From the NCBI GenBank assembly GCA_023548195.1, contig JAJHZJ010000311.1, positions 3,053,836 to 3,117,835 of the forward strand: 64,000 nucleotides of DNA, written 5' to 3'. Positions within the stretch are counted from its first letter, which is position 1. Each line of letters starts with the position of its first letter. Origin of the DNA: Bettongia penicillata ogilbyi (taxonomy: Eukaryota > Chordata > Mammalia > Diprotodontia > Potoroidae). The translations under genes were made by a program, and so were the position numbers. Positions 32,440 through 42,798 of the stretch are shown here, piece by piece. Below the pieces are notes generated by a model. It was not told where the DNA came from and made no database searches. It was given only the letters and a program-made list of their open reading frames with translations.

Positions 32440-32592
32440 GTGAGGCAGTGAAGCTTCGGAGAATCTGAGTTCAGATCTCTGCACTGCAGCTTACCGATTA
32501 GGTGGTCTCAAGTCTCTCTCTGGGTGTTAGTTTGTAAAAGGAAGATTTCAGGTTAAGGAATCTATAAGGCCCTTTCTATCTCCAACCTATGT
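32440..32592 (+). repeat. THER/MIR-type SINE, decayed
   Basis: 'ggagaatctgagttcagatc', 'gttagtttgtaaaaggaaga', 'ggaatctataaggccctttc' in sense order. Confidence 0.6.
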
Positions 32593-33045
32593 CCAACATG
32601 TAGTTTATTATGTGCCCTACAAGGACCTCTTGGGAGGGATTGAGGAACTATATGGCATAGTCCCTACCCTCAAGGAATTTAAAATGTAGTTGACAAAATA
32701 AGATGCATGTACACAGAGCAACTCTAACACAAGGCAGAATATCATTAAGTGTCCCAAATGCAAGGAACGAAAAAGGACTTATGAACAACTGAACTACTGG
32801 CAACTATAAGTTAAGCTCAGGGTGACAGAAAATGTACAGCAAATTTTGCCTTCAATTTATCCCAAACACAATCACCCCCTTATTTGAATCTTTTGTTGAC
32901 TTGTGTAATCATCTCTTTTGACTTGGATTCCTCCAACAACCTCAATCGCACTTGGATCCAAAACACTTGGTTACTTCTCCCTGTCCCCGTCGAAGTTTTA
33001 GGCAGGTACTATGTACCATCCATCCCCAGAATGGTACAGAGAGAA
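32593..33045. other. Unassigned DNA
   Basis: The first part ('tgtgccctacaaggacctct', 'ctaccctcaaggaatttaaa') may be a decayed antisense L2 end. Nothing else recognised. Confidence 0.35.
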
Positions 33046-33340
33046 ATCAGTCAGTCACCAGGCACTGTCCTAAGCAATGGAGATACAAAAAAAAAAAAAA
33101 AAAGCAAAAGGCAGTCCCTGCCCTCAAAGTGCTCATAATCTAACAGAGGAGACAACAAGCAGACAAATATGTATAAACAATCCTTCTCTGTGTGTGTGTG
33201 TGTGTGTGTGTGTGTTTGTGATAAATAGGATATAATTAAGAGAGAAGGTATTTGAATTAAAAAGGATTGGGATGGGCTTCCTGTAGGAAGTGGGATTTGT
33301 TTTTTGGGGGGGGATTTTTAAAAAGCCAGGGAAGCCAATG

Positions 33341-33345
<5 letters not shown>
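33046..33345 (-). repeat. L2 LINE 3' end, antisense, with (A)n and (GT)n expansions
   Basis: 'caggcactgtcctaagcaat', a run of 17 A replacing 'caaagaa', 'tccctgccctcaaagtgctc', a (GT)n tract at about 33,188-33,214, then 'ggcttcctgtaggaagtggg' and 'agccagggaagccaatgggg'. Confidence 0.88.
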
Positions 33346-33420
<75 letters not shown>

Positions 33421-33421
33421 G
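33342..33421 (+). repeat. (GA)n microsatellite
   Basis: About 70 bases of uninterrupted GA plus an imperfect end, grown from the 'ggggaga' of the L2 copy. The antisense reads as a Ser-Leu run inside a 109-codon open frame that is not a gene. Confidence 0.98.
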
Positions 33422-34299
33422 TAATTAAGAGTTGACTACAGCTTCCTAGCCAGAATTCATTGAAAGTGACACAAGGACCAGGAATAAGAATGGATAAACC
33501 ATTTTTAAGTGGATTAGCCAGTCCATGATTTTTAAGGCTGAGATAAGGATATTCATTTGGATTTGTGGAATATGAGAATGCAATCTCCCTTAGGGTCCCA
33601 AGCTGGGTCCCTCCACGGCTTGCTTCTCCTGGTAAGAGTTTACTCACAGATGGTGTGACCCTGTGGGCAGTGCTACAGTTCGGCTCTGATAGCCCTGTCT
33701 CCTCCAGAGAGTTGGCTTATCCTAATAGAAAGTGAGGACTGACTTTGAGAGGCTCATTCATCAACGTCAGGGTTCCCTGCAGAAAGGACAAGGCCCAGCA
33801 TTTCTCAAGCCGGGAGAAGAAAGCTCACCATTGAGTCAGCTTCTTGTCACACAAAGAAACATGGATCATAAAATATTAACTCTCATGTTTTCCATCTCCA
33901 ACAATGAGGTAGAAAGATGTTGGGGGCTGGTAGGTGATCCAGGGATCTGAGAGGAGGGGACATGCTGGGTGACAGTAAATGCAACAATGAAGACAGCACT
34001 AGATGGATAGTACTGTGGCTCAGCCCTTGTCTGTCACTTCCCATGGGATGTTGTCCCTGCTTACAGCATTCCGGGAGCCCTATACCTTTCTCTAACATCT
34101 CTTACTACCTAAGGAAGCAAAACACCTGGAGCTGCAGGCATTATGGGGAAAACACCACCTTGGCCCACATGTGTCACATGGGCTAAAGGCAGGGGCATAA
34201 GGGCAGATCAAAAAGCTTTGGGATACTTCATTCTCTTTTGTGCCTATGATTTGTCAGCAGTTTGTCAGGAATTATTTAATATCCTTAAATCCTCAATAT
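33422..34299. other. Unassigned, apparently single-copy DNA
   Basis: No repeat recognised. Opposed short open frames near 33,732-34,186 have no domain. Confidence 0.35.
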
Positions 34300-34505
34300 A
34301 ATACAGTGGAAAGACCAGCTGACTTGGAGAAAAAGGACATGGGTTCGAGTCCTACCTCTGATTCTTGTTACTGGATTCTTGTGTGACCTTGAGTCAAGGT
34401 CATGCTTAGTTACTTAATCTCCTTGGCTCAGTTTCCTCACCTGTAAAATGAGGCAGTTGGAATAGATGCCCTCTAAGTTTCCTTCTGATTCTAACTCCTG
34501 AAAAG
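34300..34505 (+). repeat. THER/MIR-type SINE
   Basis: 'acatgggttcgagtcctacc', 'cagtttcctcacctgtaaaa', 'gcagttggaatagatgccct', 'ccttctgattctaactcc'. It has an extra copy-like 'gtgtgaccttgagtcaaggt' segment in the middle. Confidence 0.85.
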
Positions 34506-35647
34506 CCAAAAAGCATTTTATCCTGGGCAGGGTTGGCAGTGCTTTAGGAATTAACCATATACCACCATAACCTCCCCAGATAAAGAAAGCAACAGTACGA
34601 AGTGGACTGTCAAGTTACCTACTGAAAGGCTGGAAACATGTGATTAAGGCCGAGCAGGGGCTTCAACACTGGGGAATGGATGATAGGCAAGGAGAAGCAG
34701 GTCTCTGGATAAAAGATGAGCTGACTAGCAGCCAGGCTCAGAAATAGCCAGGGTAAAGACATTTGCCATGTTCAGATAACCAGCATGCCAATGTCTTTTT
34801 TCACTCATATGTGGACCCTGCTTATCTCTGGCTTTTTAGAGGGACCAGCTGACAGACTACACAAGATGCATTTATCACATGGCTTCTTGAAAATGGTGCA
34901 GCATAGGACACTATGTCAAGGGAATCTCAGACCTGTTCCCTGCCCTCTGGAAGGTTATAATTGAAAGTGCTCCCCAACACAGAGAAATCTACATAGAAAA
35001 ACAGAAAAAGCAGAAATGCACGCAGGAAGCAATAGGAAGAGAAATTGGACTGAGACTTTTTTTAGGACATTGAACTCCCAGTTGTGAAAACCCTCTCTAC
35101 CAGGCCAAGTTGGCAGCTTTGCTATAAGTTCAAATCAGAGTAGCCTACTACAAGGTCTACGTGATGTTTTTATTGAGAGTCACATGGTCAGTTAGAGAAT
35201 CTGAACCCCTGGTTTCCTTGCCTGAGGCAAGCCCTCCACTAAGTCTGCTATGCTGTTTCTCAATAGACATACCATGGAGGTGTCAAATTGGTCAGAGATT
35301 GAGAATAGAATTCATTGAAAGGCTTCTCTATCCAGATATGGGGGGAGAAGTTGGGAGCTGATTTCCTTGGGTGGACTTTCACAGGTATATGGCTAACCTT
35401 TAAGTGTACCATAGCCCTTTCCCATTGAGAAGTTGCATGTGTGGTAGATAGAAAGCTGGCCTAGGCATTTGGTCAATGTGGGATGACCTCCCCGCAACAT
35501 ATGCTGGCTGTGTGATCCTGCATCCCAGACAAGTCTTAAGACTGTAAGTTGGGGAAATATGTAGCTGACTTTCAGTGGTAGGAGGAAATTTCCTTCCCCT
35601 ATTGAAATGATGAAACCACAGGTCTGGTTCCCCTGGTACCCACTCTA
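34506..35647. other. Unassigned, apparently single-copy DNA
   Basis: No gene or family recognised. A possible SINE scrap ('aagctggcctaggcatttgg', 'ggctgtgtgatcctgcatcc') lies at about 35,440-35,525. Confidence 0.35.
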
Positions 35648-35880
35648 TGCCAGACCCTGTACTGATGGCTTTACAAATATTATCTCTTTTGATTCTCACA
35701 ACAACCTTGGGAAGATAACTGCTGTTATTGTTCTCATTTTACAATTGAGGAAACTGAGGCAAATAGTTTAGTGACTTTTCCAGGGTCATGTGACTATTAA
35801 CTGTCCAAGGCCGGATTTGAACTCAGGTCCTTCTGATTTCAGCCCCCATGCCCTATCCACTTTACATCTAGCTGTCTGAT
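35648..35880 (-). repeat. MIR-type SINE, antisense
   Basis: Full-length antisense MIR: 'atggctttacaaatattatc', 'ttgattctcacaacaacctt', 'tctcattttacaattgagga', 'ggccggatttgaactcaggt', 'ccctatccactttacatcta'. Confidence 0.92.
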
Positions 35881-36119
35881 TTCCATAGTAACCTTTGAGA
35901 GTCCCATCTACTTCTCACACTCTAAGCAGATGACTTTTCTAAGAATGATGTCATTGAAAAGTAGTTCCCTCAGATTCCCTCTTCCTTGCTTGAAAATTTC
36001 ACCCATCTTCCTTTTTGTTCTGAAGGATGAAAACATCCTGCCTCTAGCCAATGCTAGAAGCACCACCTCTACTCTGAATCTTAGAGCCATCTACCTCTTT
36101 AACACCTTGCTCCCTCAAC
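35881..36119. other. Unassigned, pyrimidine-rich DNA
   Basis: Possibly upstream L2 reading-frame sequence too decayed to assign, since an L2 piece follows directly. Confidence 0.3.
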
Positions 36120-36625
36120 AGTAACCAACTCTTTCTTGCATCTGCCATCTCTCCCTTTCCCTGGCCCCTTCTACTCTGCTTATGCACAAGTCTTCCCTAT
36201 TCCTCCCCCACTACAAAAAACACCTTTCCCTTAATCCTGCTGCCTCCTCAAATCCTACTGCTAGAGAGGATACTGAAAATAAAACATAGGAAGCCACATT
36301 CCATACCAAAAGTTCAAGTGGGCAGATGGTTAAGCAGTCTTTCCAGTGGGACTACATTTCTGTTGTACTGATCCTATGGTCTCTCTTCTCCCAGTATTTA
36401 CCAGACTTCTTCAAGTTCTAGTCTACATTCAAAGAGTCTACCTTTTCAGTACTCACAGACTCACTCCTGAAACCCTTAGAGCCCAACTTCCGTCTACATC
36501 ATTCATTCCTCAGAAGCTGCTCTCCAAAGGTCAACAATGACCTCTTAATCACTAAACCCAAAGGGTTTTTTTTTTCCAGTTCTAATCCTTGATGTCTCTG
36601 TAGCATTTGGCACGTCTGTCCATTC
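36120..36625 (+). pseudogene. L2 LINE ORF2 fragment
   Basis: Sense L2 relic: 'tccctttccctggccccttc', 'acaaaaaacacctttccctt', 'agaagctgctctccaaaggt', then 'caacaatgacctcttaatca' giving Asn-Asp-Leu-Leu-Ile, and a downstream remnant of the Leu-Asp-Leu-Ser-Ala-Ala-Phe-Asp block as 'cttgatgtctctgtagcatt'. Many frameshifts. Confidence 0.78.
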
Positions 36626-37145
36626 CTAGATATCTTGTACTTTCTTAGATCAAGTGCCATCCCACTCTCATGTCTGGGGATGGTAGAGGCCTGGCAATCT
36701 GTATGTGGTGCTGTAGAGGAAGGCACAGTCTGCCAAGTTGCCAGAGAGGATGGTGGGAACTCCATCCCTATCCTGACAAGGGGAGCCACAATCTTCCAAT
36801 TATACAATTGTTTAAGGAAGAGCAGAACGGGAAGCCAATATGCAGGTTTGGCTGCAGTTTAGCCAGTTGCTGCTTCCAATTCCCTCCCAGTGGCAGTAAT
36901 TGAAGGCAGATGCATGAAAAAATGCCAAAATATTTTCTAATGCTGGTGATCTGGAGAATGGACATTTGGGTTCCTCACACCATCCACCAAAAAAAGAGAG
37001 GCAAAAAGTAGCACCACCATGACAGATGTTTCACAAATTGGAGTGAAATTTGGTTATAATACTAGAGCAGATCCTGTATTCATGGTGGTCTTGGCTTTTT
37101 ATTCCTGCTCATTCTCATGTGTGAGTTGGTATATCTCACTCAGCA
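36626..37145. other. Unassigned, apparently single-copy DNA
   Basis: Overlapping short open frames on both strands at 36,499-36,965 share no domain. No repeat recognised. Confidence 0.35.
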
Positions 37146-37306
37146 TTCTTTCCACATTCCTTTCTTTAATTAATTAATTTATTTTTAGTTTTCAACGTCA
37201 CTTTCATAAGTTTTAGATTTTCTCCGGCTCCCTCCTCTCTCCCCTCCCCAAGATAGCATGCAATCTGATATAGGCTCTATATATACATTCTTTTCTTTCC
37301 ACATTC
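37146..37306 (-). mobile_element. L1 LINE 3' end, antisense, with 14-base target duplication
   Basis: A very short insertion (about 37,160-37,292): 'atttatttttagttttcaac', 'ctcccctccccaagatagca', 'tgcaatctgatataggctct'. The direct repeat TTCTTTCCACATTC stands at 37,146-37,159 and 37,293-37,306. Extreme 5' truncation is typical of target-primed reverse transcription. Confidence 0.88.
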
Positions 37307-37689
37307 TTAAGGAACCTGGGAATAGATGTTTTTTCTATATTCTAGAAAATTCATTTTCAGGGACTTATTCATTTTTGACTGCCCATACACTCCAATGGGA
37401 GAAGGCCAGGGACATGATCCAGCTCACATGGGAATGAGCCTATGATAAGACATGACCCCAGGTGCTGATGACCCTGATAAAGGTCCTTAAGAAACTAAAG
37501 ACTTTCCCTTCTGTTGATAAAGTGGGTAGTTTTAAAAAAGGAAAGAAGTTATTCTTTGATATGACTGGTTCCTCCAATCAGTTTCCAAATAAGAACTTTC
37601 ATCTGCCATCTTTCCTCCATTTTAGCAAAATTATGTCAATGTCTCACCCTCCCTTACACCAGGAAAAGGTCATAGAAGACCTCAGGGTT

Positions 37690-38520
37690 AAAAATAGAGT
37701 TTGAAAGTCATCTAGTTCAATCCATACTGGAGCATGAATCCTTACCATAACGTACCCCACAAATGATTTTCAATCTCTACTTGGAGATTTGTAGAGATAG
37801 AAAGTCCCTTGAAGCATCCCAGTCCATTTCAGGATTCTATATATTAGGAAAAGCCCCCTTAGAGAAAACCAAAATCTTTGCTTCTATAGCTTCTGCCCAT
37901 TGGTCCCATTTCTTCCTTTGGAGCCAAAAAAGCAAGTCTAATAGCTTATTCATATGATGGTCTGTCAAATATTTAAAGCTAGTGATCATTTCCCTCTAAA
38001 TCTTATCTTCTCCAGGCTATTTAGCACCTTTTATCAACCTGTCCTTGTATACCACATGGTGGTATCTTCTCTCCTCTCTTTTGTATGTATGAGCTTGTCA
38101 GACATCCCAAGACCTATCACCCAGAGCTGGGTGTAGGACCAGGGCAGATTTGGCATATCAGGAATATCACCACTCTTATTCTAGACCTTAGAAATCCCGT
38201 GTAAATTGCATTGATGATTTGGGCTTCCATGTCACACTGTTCATTTAGACTGAGCCCATAGTCTCCTAACCCTTACATCTTCTGCCTAGTCACACATTCC
38301 TTATCTGGTGCTTGCCAAATTTATTTCTGAGCTCACTTTATATTTATACCTCCTAAATTTCATTTTCATTAGAGTGAACCCAGCATTCTATTCTATCTTG
38401 ATGAAACCTTCATATTTCAATACTATCATCCAACATATTAACTATTTTCTCCTTTATTGTATTATCTGTAAATTTGATAAACATACTGTCTATACTTTAA
38501 TTCAAGTCATTTATAGAAAG
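37690..38520 (-). repeat. CR1/L3 LINE 3' region, antisense (left half)
   Basis: The order follows an antisense CR1-type LINE from its terminus: 'aaagtcatctagttcaatcc', 'ctgcccattggtcccatttc', 'aatatttaaagctagtgatc', 'cttctccaggctatttagca', 'acccagagctgggtgtagga', then 'catccaacatattaactatt', 'ctgtaaatttgataaacata', 'ttcaagtcatttatagaaag'. It breaks off at a HAL1-like insertion and continues at 42.2 kb. Confidence 0.88.
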
Positions 38521-38662
38521 GTTGAGGAGATAGAACCAAGATGATTCAGTAAAGACAGAGGATCACCTGAGCTCAACCCCAACCCCTCCAAATACCTTTA
38601 AAATAACTCTAAACAAATTTTAGAGCAGCAGAACCCACAAAAGCAGATGTGAAACAATTTTC

Positions 38663-39010
38663 CAGCCCAAGACAACTTAGAAGGTTGTTAGGAAAGGTCT
38701 GTTGCATCAGGGTGAGAAAGGAGCACCATCCAGTACAGGCCACATCAATGCAGATTGGGCCCCAGAAAACCAGAAGCAGACCTCTGACAACTGAATCACT
38801 GGCAGCGGTGATGGTTTCCAGGCTTCTCAGCCCACAGACACCAAAGACAACTTGGAAAGTCAGCAGGAAAGGTTTGTTGCAACAGGGTGGGAATGGAGCA
38901 CAATCTAGTGCAGGCTGTGCCTGGGCACCAGCAAACCAGGAACAGGTCTTAGGAGCCACTGAATCAGCAGTGGCAATAGCTGTTCCTGGAGTCTCAACCC
39001 AAAGATAGTA
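38663..39010 (+). repeat. Tandem 5' units of the HAL1-like element
   Basis: Two copies about 175 bases apart: 'gacaacttagaaggttgtta' and 'gacaacttggaaagtcagca', each followed by 'ggaaaggt', 'gttgca', 'caggg' and further matching words; a third copy may begin near 39,003. They are GC-richer than the surroundings and poor in stops on both strands. Tandem 5' units in rodent L1 are promoter monomers, so a promoter role here is an inference by analogy. Confidence 0.8.
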
Positions 39011-39540
39011 AGGAAGTCGAACAAATGGGCAGAAAGAGATTACAGGGGTCTCTTTGCTAGTAATAAGGCAGAAGTTTGTTACTTTGCCTATACTTAGATT
39101 TGAGTCACAGTCCTGGGTGGCAGTCCCAGGTTGAGGAGGAGCATGAATACACCAAGCTTGCAGCCACAGTGGAGCAGGGACCCACCTCACAGTTTCATGG
39201 CAGAAAAAGAAGGCTTATGGTCACTCACAGAGCAGAGCACAGGCCAGGAGAAGAGTAATATCAGCTTGGAAGAACTGAAAACTTATGGATCCCTAAAAAT
39301 ATCTCTGAAAACAGCTGCATAACACCCCTGAAGCTTGGGACAGTGTACTCTCCACCCTGAAAGCAGAGCCCTACCTTAACAAAGAAGTAGATGTCAAGTA
39401 ATAGCCTAGGAATATGACCAAGCAACAGGAAAAAGCTTCTGACCATAGAAAGTTACTATGGTGACAAAGAAGATCAAAACACATACTCAGAAAAAGACAA
39501 CTAAGTCAAAACTCCTACATCCAAAGCCTCCAAGAAAAAC

Positions 39541-40400
39541 ATGAATTGGTCTCAGGTAATGGAAGAGCTCAAAAATGATTTTGAAAATAAAGTAAGAGAA
39601 GTAGAGGGAAAACTGGGAAGAGAAAAGAGAGTGATGTAAGAAAATCATGAAAAATGAGTCAACTGCTTGCTAAAGGAGACCCAAAAAAATGCTGAAGAAA
39701 AAAACAAACTAGGTCAAATGGTAAAAGAGATACAAAAAGTCAATGAGGAGAAGAATACATAGGGATGCAGAACTGGTTGAAAGCAAAAAGAGGCACAAAA
39801 ACTCATTGAAGAAAAATAAACTCCATAAAAAGTAGAATTGGCCAAATGGAAAAGGAGGCCCAAAAGGTCACTGAAGAAAATAATTCCTTCAAAATTAGAT
39901 TAAAACAAATAGAAGTTAATGTCTTTATGAGAAATCAAGAGACAATGAAACAAAACCAAAAGAATTAAAAAAAATAGAAGACAATGTGAAATATCTCACT
40001 GGAAAAATAACAGACCTGGAAAATAGATCCAGGAGAGATAATTTTAAAATTATTTTTAATAATTTTAAAGATGCAATAAAAAAAGGAATCTTCTTTTAAG
40101 AAATTATCAAGGAAAACTGCCCTGATATTCTAGAACCAGAGGGTAAAATAAAAATGGAAAGAATCCACCAATCACCTACTGAAAGAGATCCCAAAATGAA
40201 AACTTCTACCAATATGTAGTCAAATTCCAAACCTCCCAGCTCAAGGAGAAAATATTGCAAGAGACCAGAAAGTAACAATTCAAGTATCATGGAGCCACAG
40301 TTAGAATAACAAGATTTAGTAGCTTCTACATTAAAGAATCAAAGGGCTTGGAATATGATATTCCAGAGTTCAAAAGAGCTAGGATTATAACCAAAAATCA
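39541..40400 (+). pseudogene. Broken ORF1 of the HAL1-like element
   Basis: From an ATG at 39,541 the frame gives a Lys/Glu-rich, heptad-like coiled coil ('MNWSQVMEELKNDFENK' first) with a TAA at 39,637 and further stops. A later segment near 40,095 reads EIIKENCPDILEPEG, matching the start of the C-terminal domain of L1 ORF1 proteins. 'Ser-Thr-Leu-Lys' and 'Ala-Trp-Asn' blocks follow near 40,325-40,365. ORF1 proteins are trimeric RNA chaperones that package the element RNA. At least five in-frame stops or shifts make this copy dead. Confidence 0.8.
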
Positions 40401-40623
40401 CCTACCTACCAAAATGCTTTGGGGGGGTGGGGCAAGGGGGAATGGATATTCAATGAAATAGAGGACTTTCAACCATTCTTGATGAAAAGACCACAGCTGA
40501 ATAGAAAATTTGATTTTCAAATACAAGACTCCAAAGAAGCATTAAAAAAAGTAAACAGGAAAGGGACTTAATAAGGTCAAAGTGTTTACATTCTTACATG
40601 GGAAGATATTACTTGTAACTTAG

Positions 40624-40687
40624 AAAAACTTTCTCATTATTAGGACAGATAGAAGAGAAACTTTCTCATTATTAGGACAGATAGAAG
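40624..40687 (+). repeat. Perfect 32-base tandem duplication inside the HAL1-like element
   Basis: Two copies starting 'aaactttctcattattagga' at 40,626 and 40,658 are identical over 30 or more bases. The surrounding element is much more diverged from its family, so the duplication is younger than the insertion. Confidence 0.9.
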
Positions 40688-42196
40688 GAGTATATGTAGA
40701 CAGAGGTCACAGGTGTGAGTTGATTATGAAAGGACAATATCAAAAAAAGCAAAATTAAGGGGTGAAAGAGGAATGTACTGGGAGAAAAATGGAGAGATAG
40801 AATGGGGTAAATTATCTCACATAAAAGAGGCAAGAAAAAGCTTTTACAGTGGAGGGGAAGAGAGGAGAGGTGAGAAGGAGTGAGTGAACCTTACTCTCAT
40901 CAGAATTGGCTCAAAGAGGGAATAATATGCACATTCATTTGGGTATAGAAATCTATATTACCCTAGAAGAAAGTAGGAGGAAAAAAGGATTAGAGAAGGG
41001 GAGGCAGGCATGATAGAAGAGAGCACAGATTGAGGGAGGGGGTAGTCAGAGGCAAAGCACTTCTGAGGAGGGACAGGGTAAAAGGAGAAACAGAGGATAG
41101 AATAAATGTAGGAGGAGATAGGATGGTAAAAACAATTTGAAGCAAGTTTCTCTGATAATGGCTTCATTTTTCAAACATATAAAGAACTGAGTCAAATTTA
41201 CAAAAGTAAGAGCCATTCCCAAATTGATAAATGATCAAAATATATGAACAGTTTTCAGATGAAGGAACCAAAACTATATATAGCCATATGAAAAAAAATA
41301 CTCTCACTCACTACTGATTGGAGAAATGCAAATTAAAACAACTCTCAGGTACTAATTCATACCTATCAGATTGGTTAATAGGACAGAAAAGGAAAATGTC
41401 AAAAAGTGGAGGGGATGTTGGGAAAATGGGGTCTTAATGCACTGTTGGTGGAGTTGTGAACTGATTCAACTACTCCATAGAGCAATTTAGAATTCCCTAA
41501 AGGGTTATAAAACCAAGCCTACCCTTTAACCTAGTAATACCACTACTAGGTCTCTATACCAAAAGAGATAAAAAAAAAAAAAGAAAGGAGAATGACCTAT
41601 ATGTACAAAAATCTCTGTAGCAGATCTTTTCTTGGGGCAAAGAATTGGAAATTGAGGGGATGCCTATCAATGAGGGAAAGACTGGACAAGTTGTGGTATG
41701 TGATTGTGATGGAATAGTCTTTTGCTATGGGAAATGATGAGCAGGATATTCTCAGAAAAGCCTGGAAAGACTTGCATGAGCTGATACAAAGCAAAATGTA
41801 CTGTGCACTCAGTGACAGCAATATTGTAATATGATCAGCTGTTAATGGCTTACCTCTTCTCCCAATTCAGTGATCCCAGACAACTCTGAAGGACTTATGA
41901 TGAAAAATACTATCCATCCCCAGATAAAGAACTGAATACAGACTGAAGCATTTTTTTTCCTTTTTTTTCTTGAGGCTTTTGTTTTGTTTTGGTTTGGTTT
42001 ATGTTTTCTTTCACAACATGACTATTGTGGAAATGTTTTGCATGACTACATATGCATAACCTACACCACATTGCTTCCCTTCTCAAGGTGAGGGGGAGGA
42101 GGGAGGAAGGGAGAGAAGTTGGAACTCAAAGTTTTAAAAACAAATGTTAAAAATTGTTTTTACATGTAACTGGAGGAAAATTAAATACTAAATTTA

Positions 42197-42605
42197 AAAA
42201 ATGTTGCACAGAATTGAGCCAAGGAGAGAACTCTGAAGTATTCCACTCAACACTTTCTACTAGTCCAACCATTAATTGCAATGAAACACATCGGATCTGA
42301 TCATTGAACTAGTTCTAAAACTGCCATACTCCTCTCATCCAGTCTACCTCTTGCTGTGTTCTCAATAATAACCTAAGACTTTTTCAGTGCCTTGCTGAAA
42401 TTCAGGTATTCTATCTCCATGGCTTCCCCTTTGCTACCAGTCTGGTAGACACGTCAAAAATTGAAATCTGGTTAGTTCAGCATGACTCTTAACAAATGAC
42501 TCACCATGCTGGCTCATAGTGATGACTGCTACCTCTTCAAGTGGTGACAAAAACATTCCTTTCATAAAGCATTCTAACATTTTTCCAGGAATCAGGTTAA
42601 TTTTG
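42197..42605 (-). repeat. CR1/L3 LINE, antisense (right half)
   Basis: Resumes where the 37.7-38.5 kb copy stops: 'atgttgcacagaattgagcc', 'aggagagaactctgaagtat', 'gccttgctgaaattcaggta', 'taccagtctggtagacacgt', 'aatctggttagttcagcatg', 'tcaccatgctggctcatagt', 'tttttccaggaatcaggtta'. It corresponds to the 3' part of the CR1 reverse-transcriptase reading frame, on the minus strand, broken. Confidence 0.88.
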
Positions 42606-42765
42606 CATATGTATTTATATGTAGATGTTGTCTTCTCCGGTAGTGTCTAAGCTGCTTCAGAGCAGGGACCATTTCACTTTTGTCTTTGTGCACCAAGTAC
42701 CTAGAACAATATCTAGTACATAGTAGACACTTAATAAATGCGTATTGACTGATTGATCATTAGCC
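42606..42765 (+). repeat. L2 LINE 3' terminus
   Basis: 'cagagcagggaccatttcac', 'tttgtgcaccaagtacctag', 'agtacatagtagacacttaa', 'taaatgcgtattgactgatt'. Confidence 0.88.
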
Positions 42766-42798
42766 TATAATTCAAAAAAATCTTTCTTATCAGAATTT

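Larger units (their letters stand above)
38521..42196 (+). mobile_element. Full-length HAL1-like (half-L1) retrotransposon
   Basis: About 3.7 kb, inserted in one piece in an antisense CR1/L3. The 5' end carries 'ccaagatg' (38,536-38,543), similar to the YY1-type site at L1 starts. Next come about two 175-base tandem units (38,663-39,010), a leader, and a broken ORF1 (39,541 to about 40,400). Then comes a non-coding stretch, and an L1-type 3' region from about 41,160 ('gaaatgcaaattaaaacaac', 'atgcactgttggtggagttg', 'gcctatcaatgagggaaaga') ending in 'catgtaactggaggaaaatt' and an A-rich tail. No endonuclease or reverse transcriptase sequence is seen between ORF1 and the 3' part, which is the HAL1 plan: only ORF1 is encoded and L1 enzymes are borrowed. 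Internal deletion of an ordinary L1 is the alternative. Confidence 0.82.

Noticed and set aside
33318..33647. Ser/Leu-repeat protein on the minus strand
   Set aside because: It is the translation of the (GA)n microsatellite.
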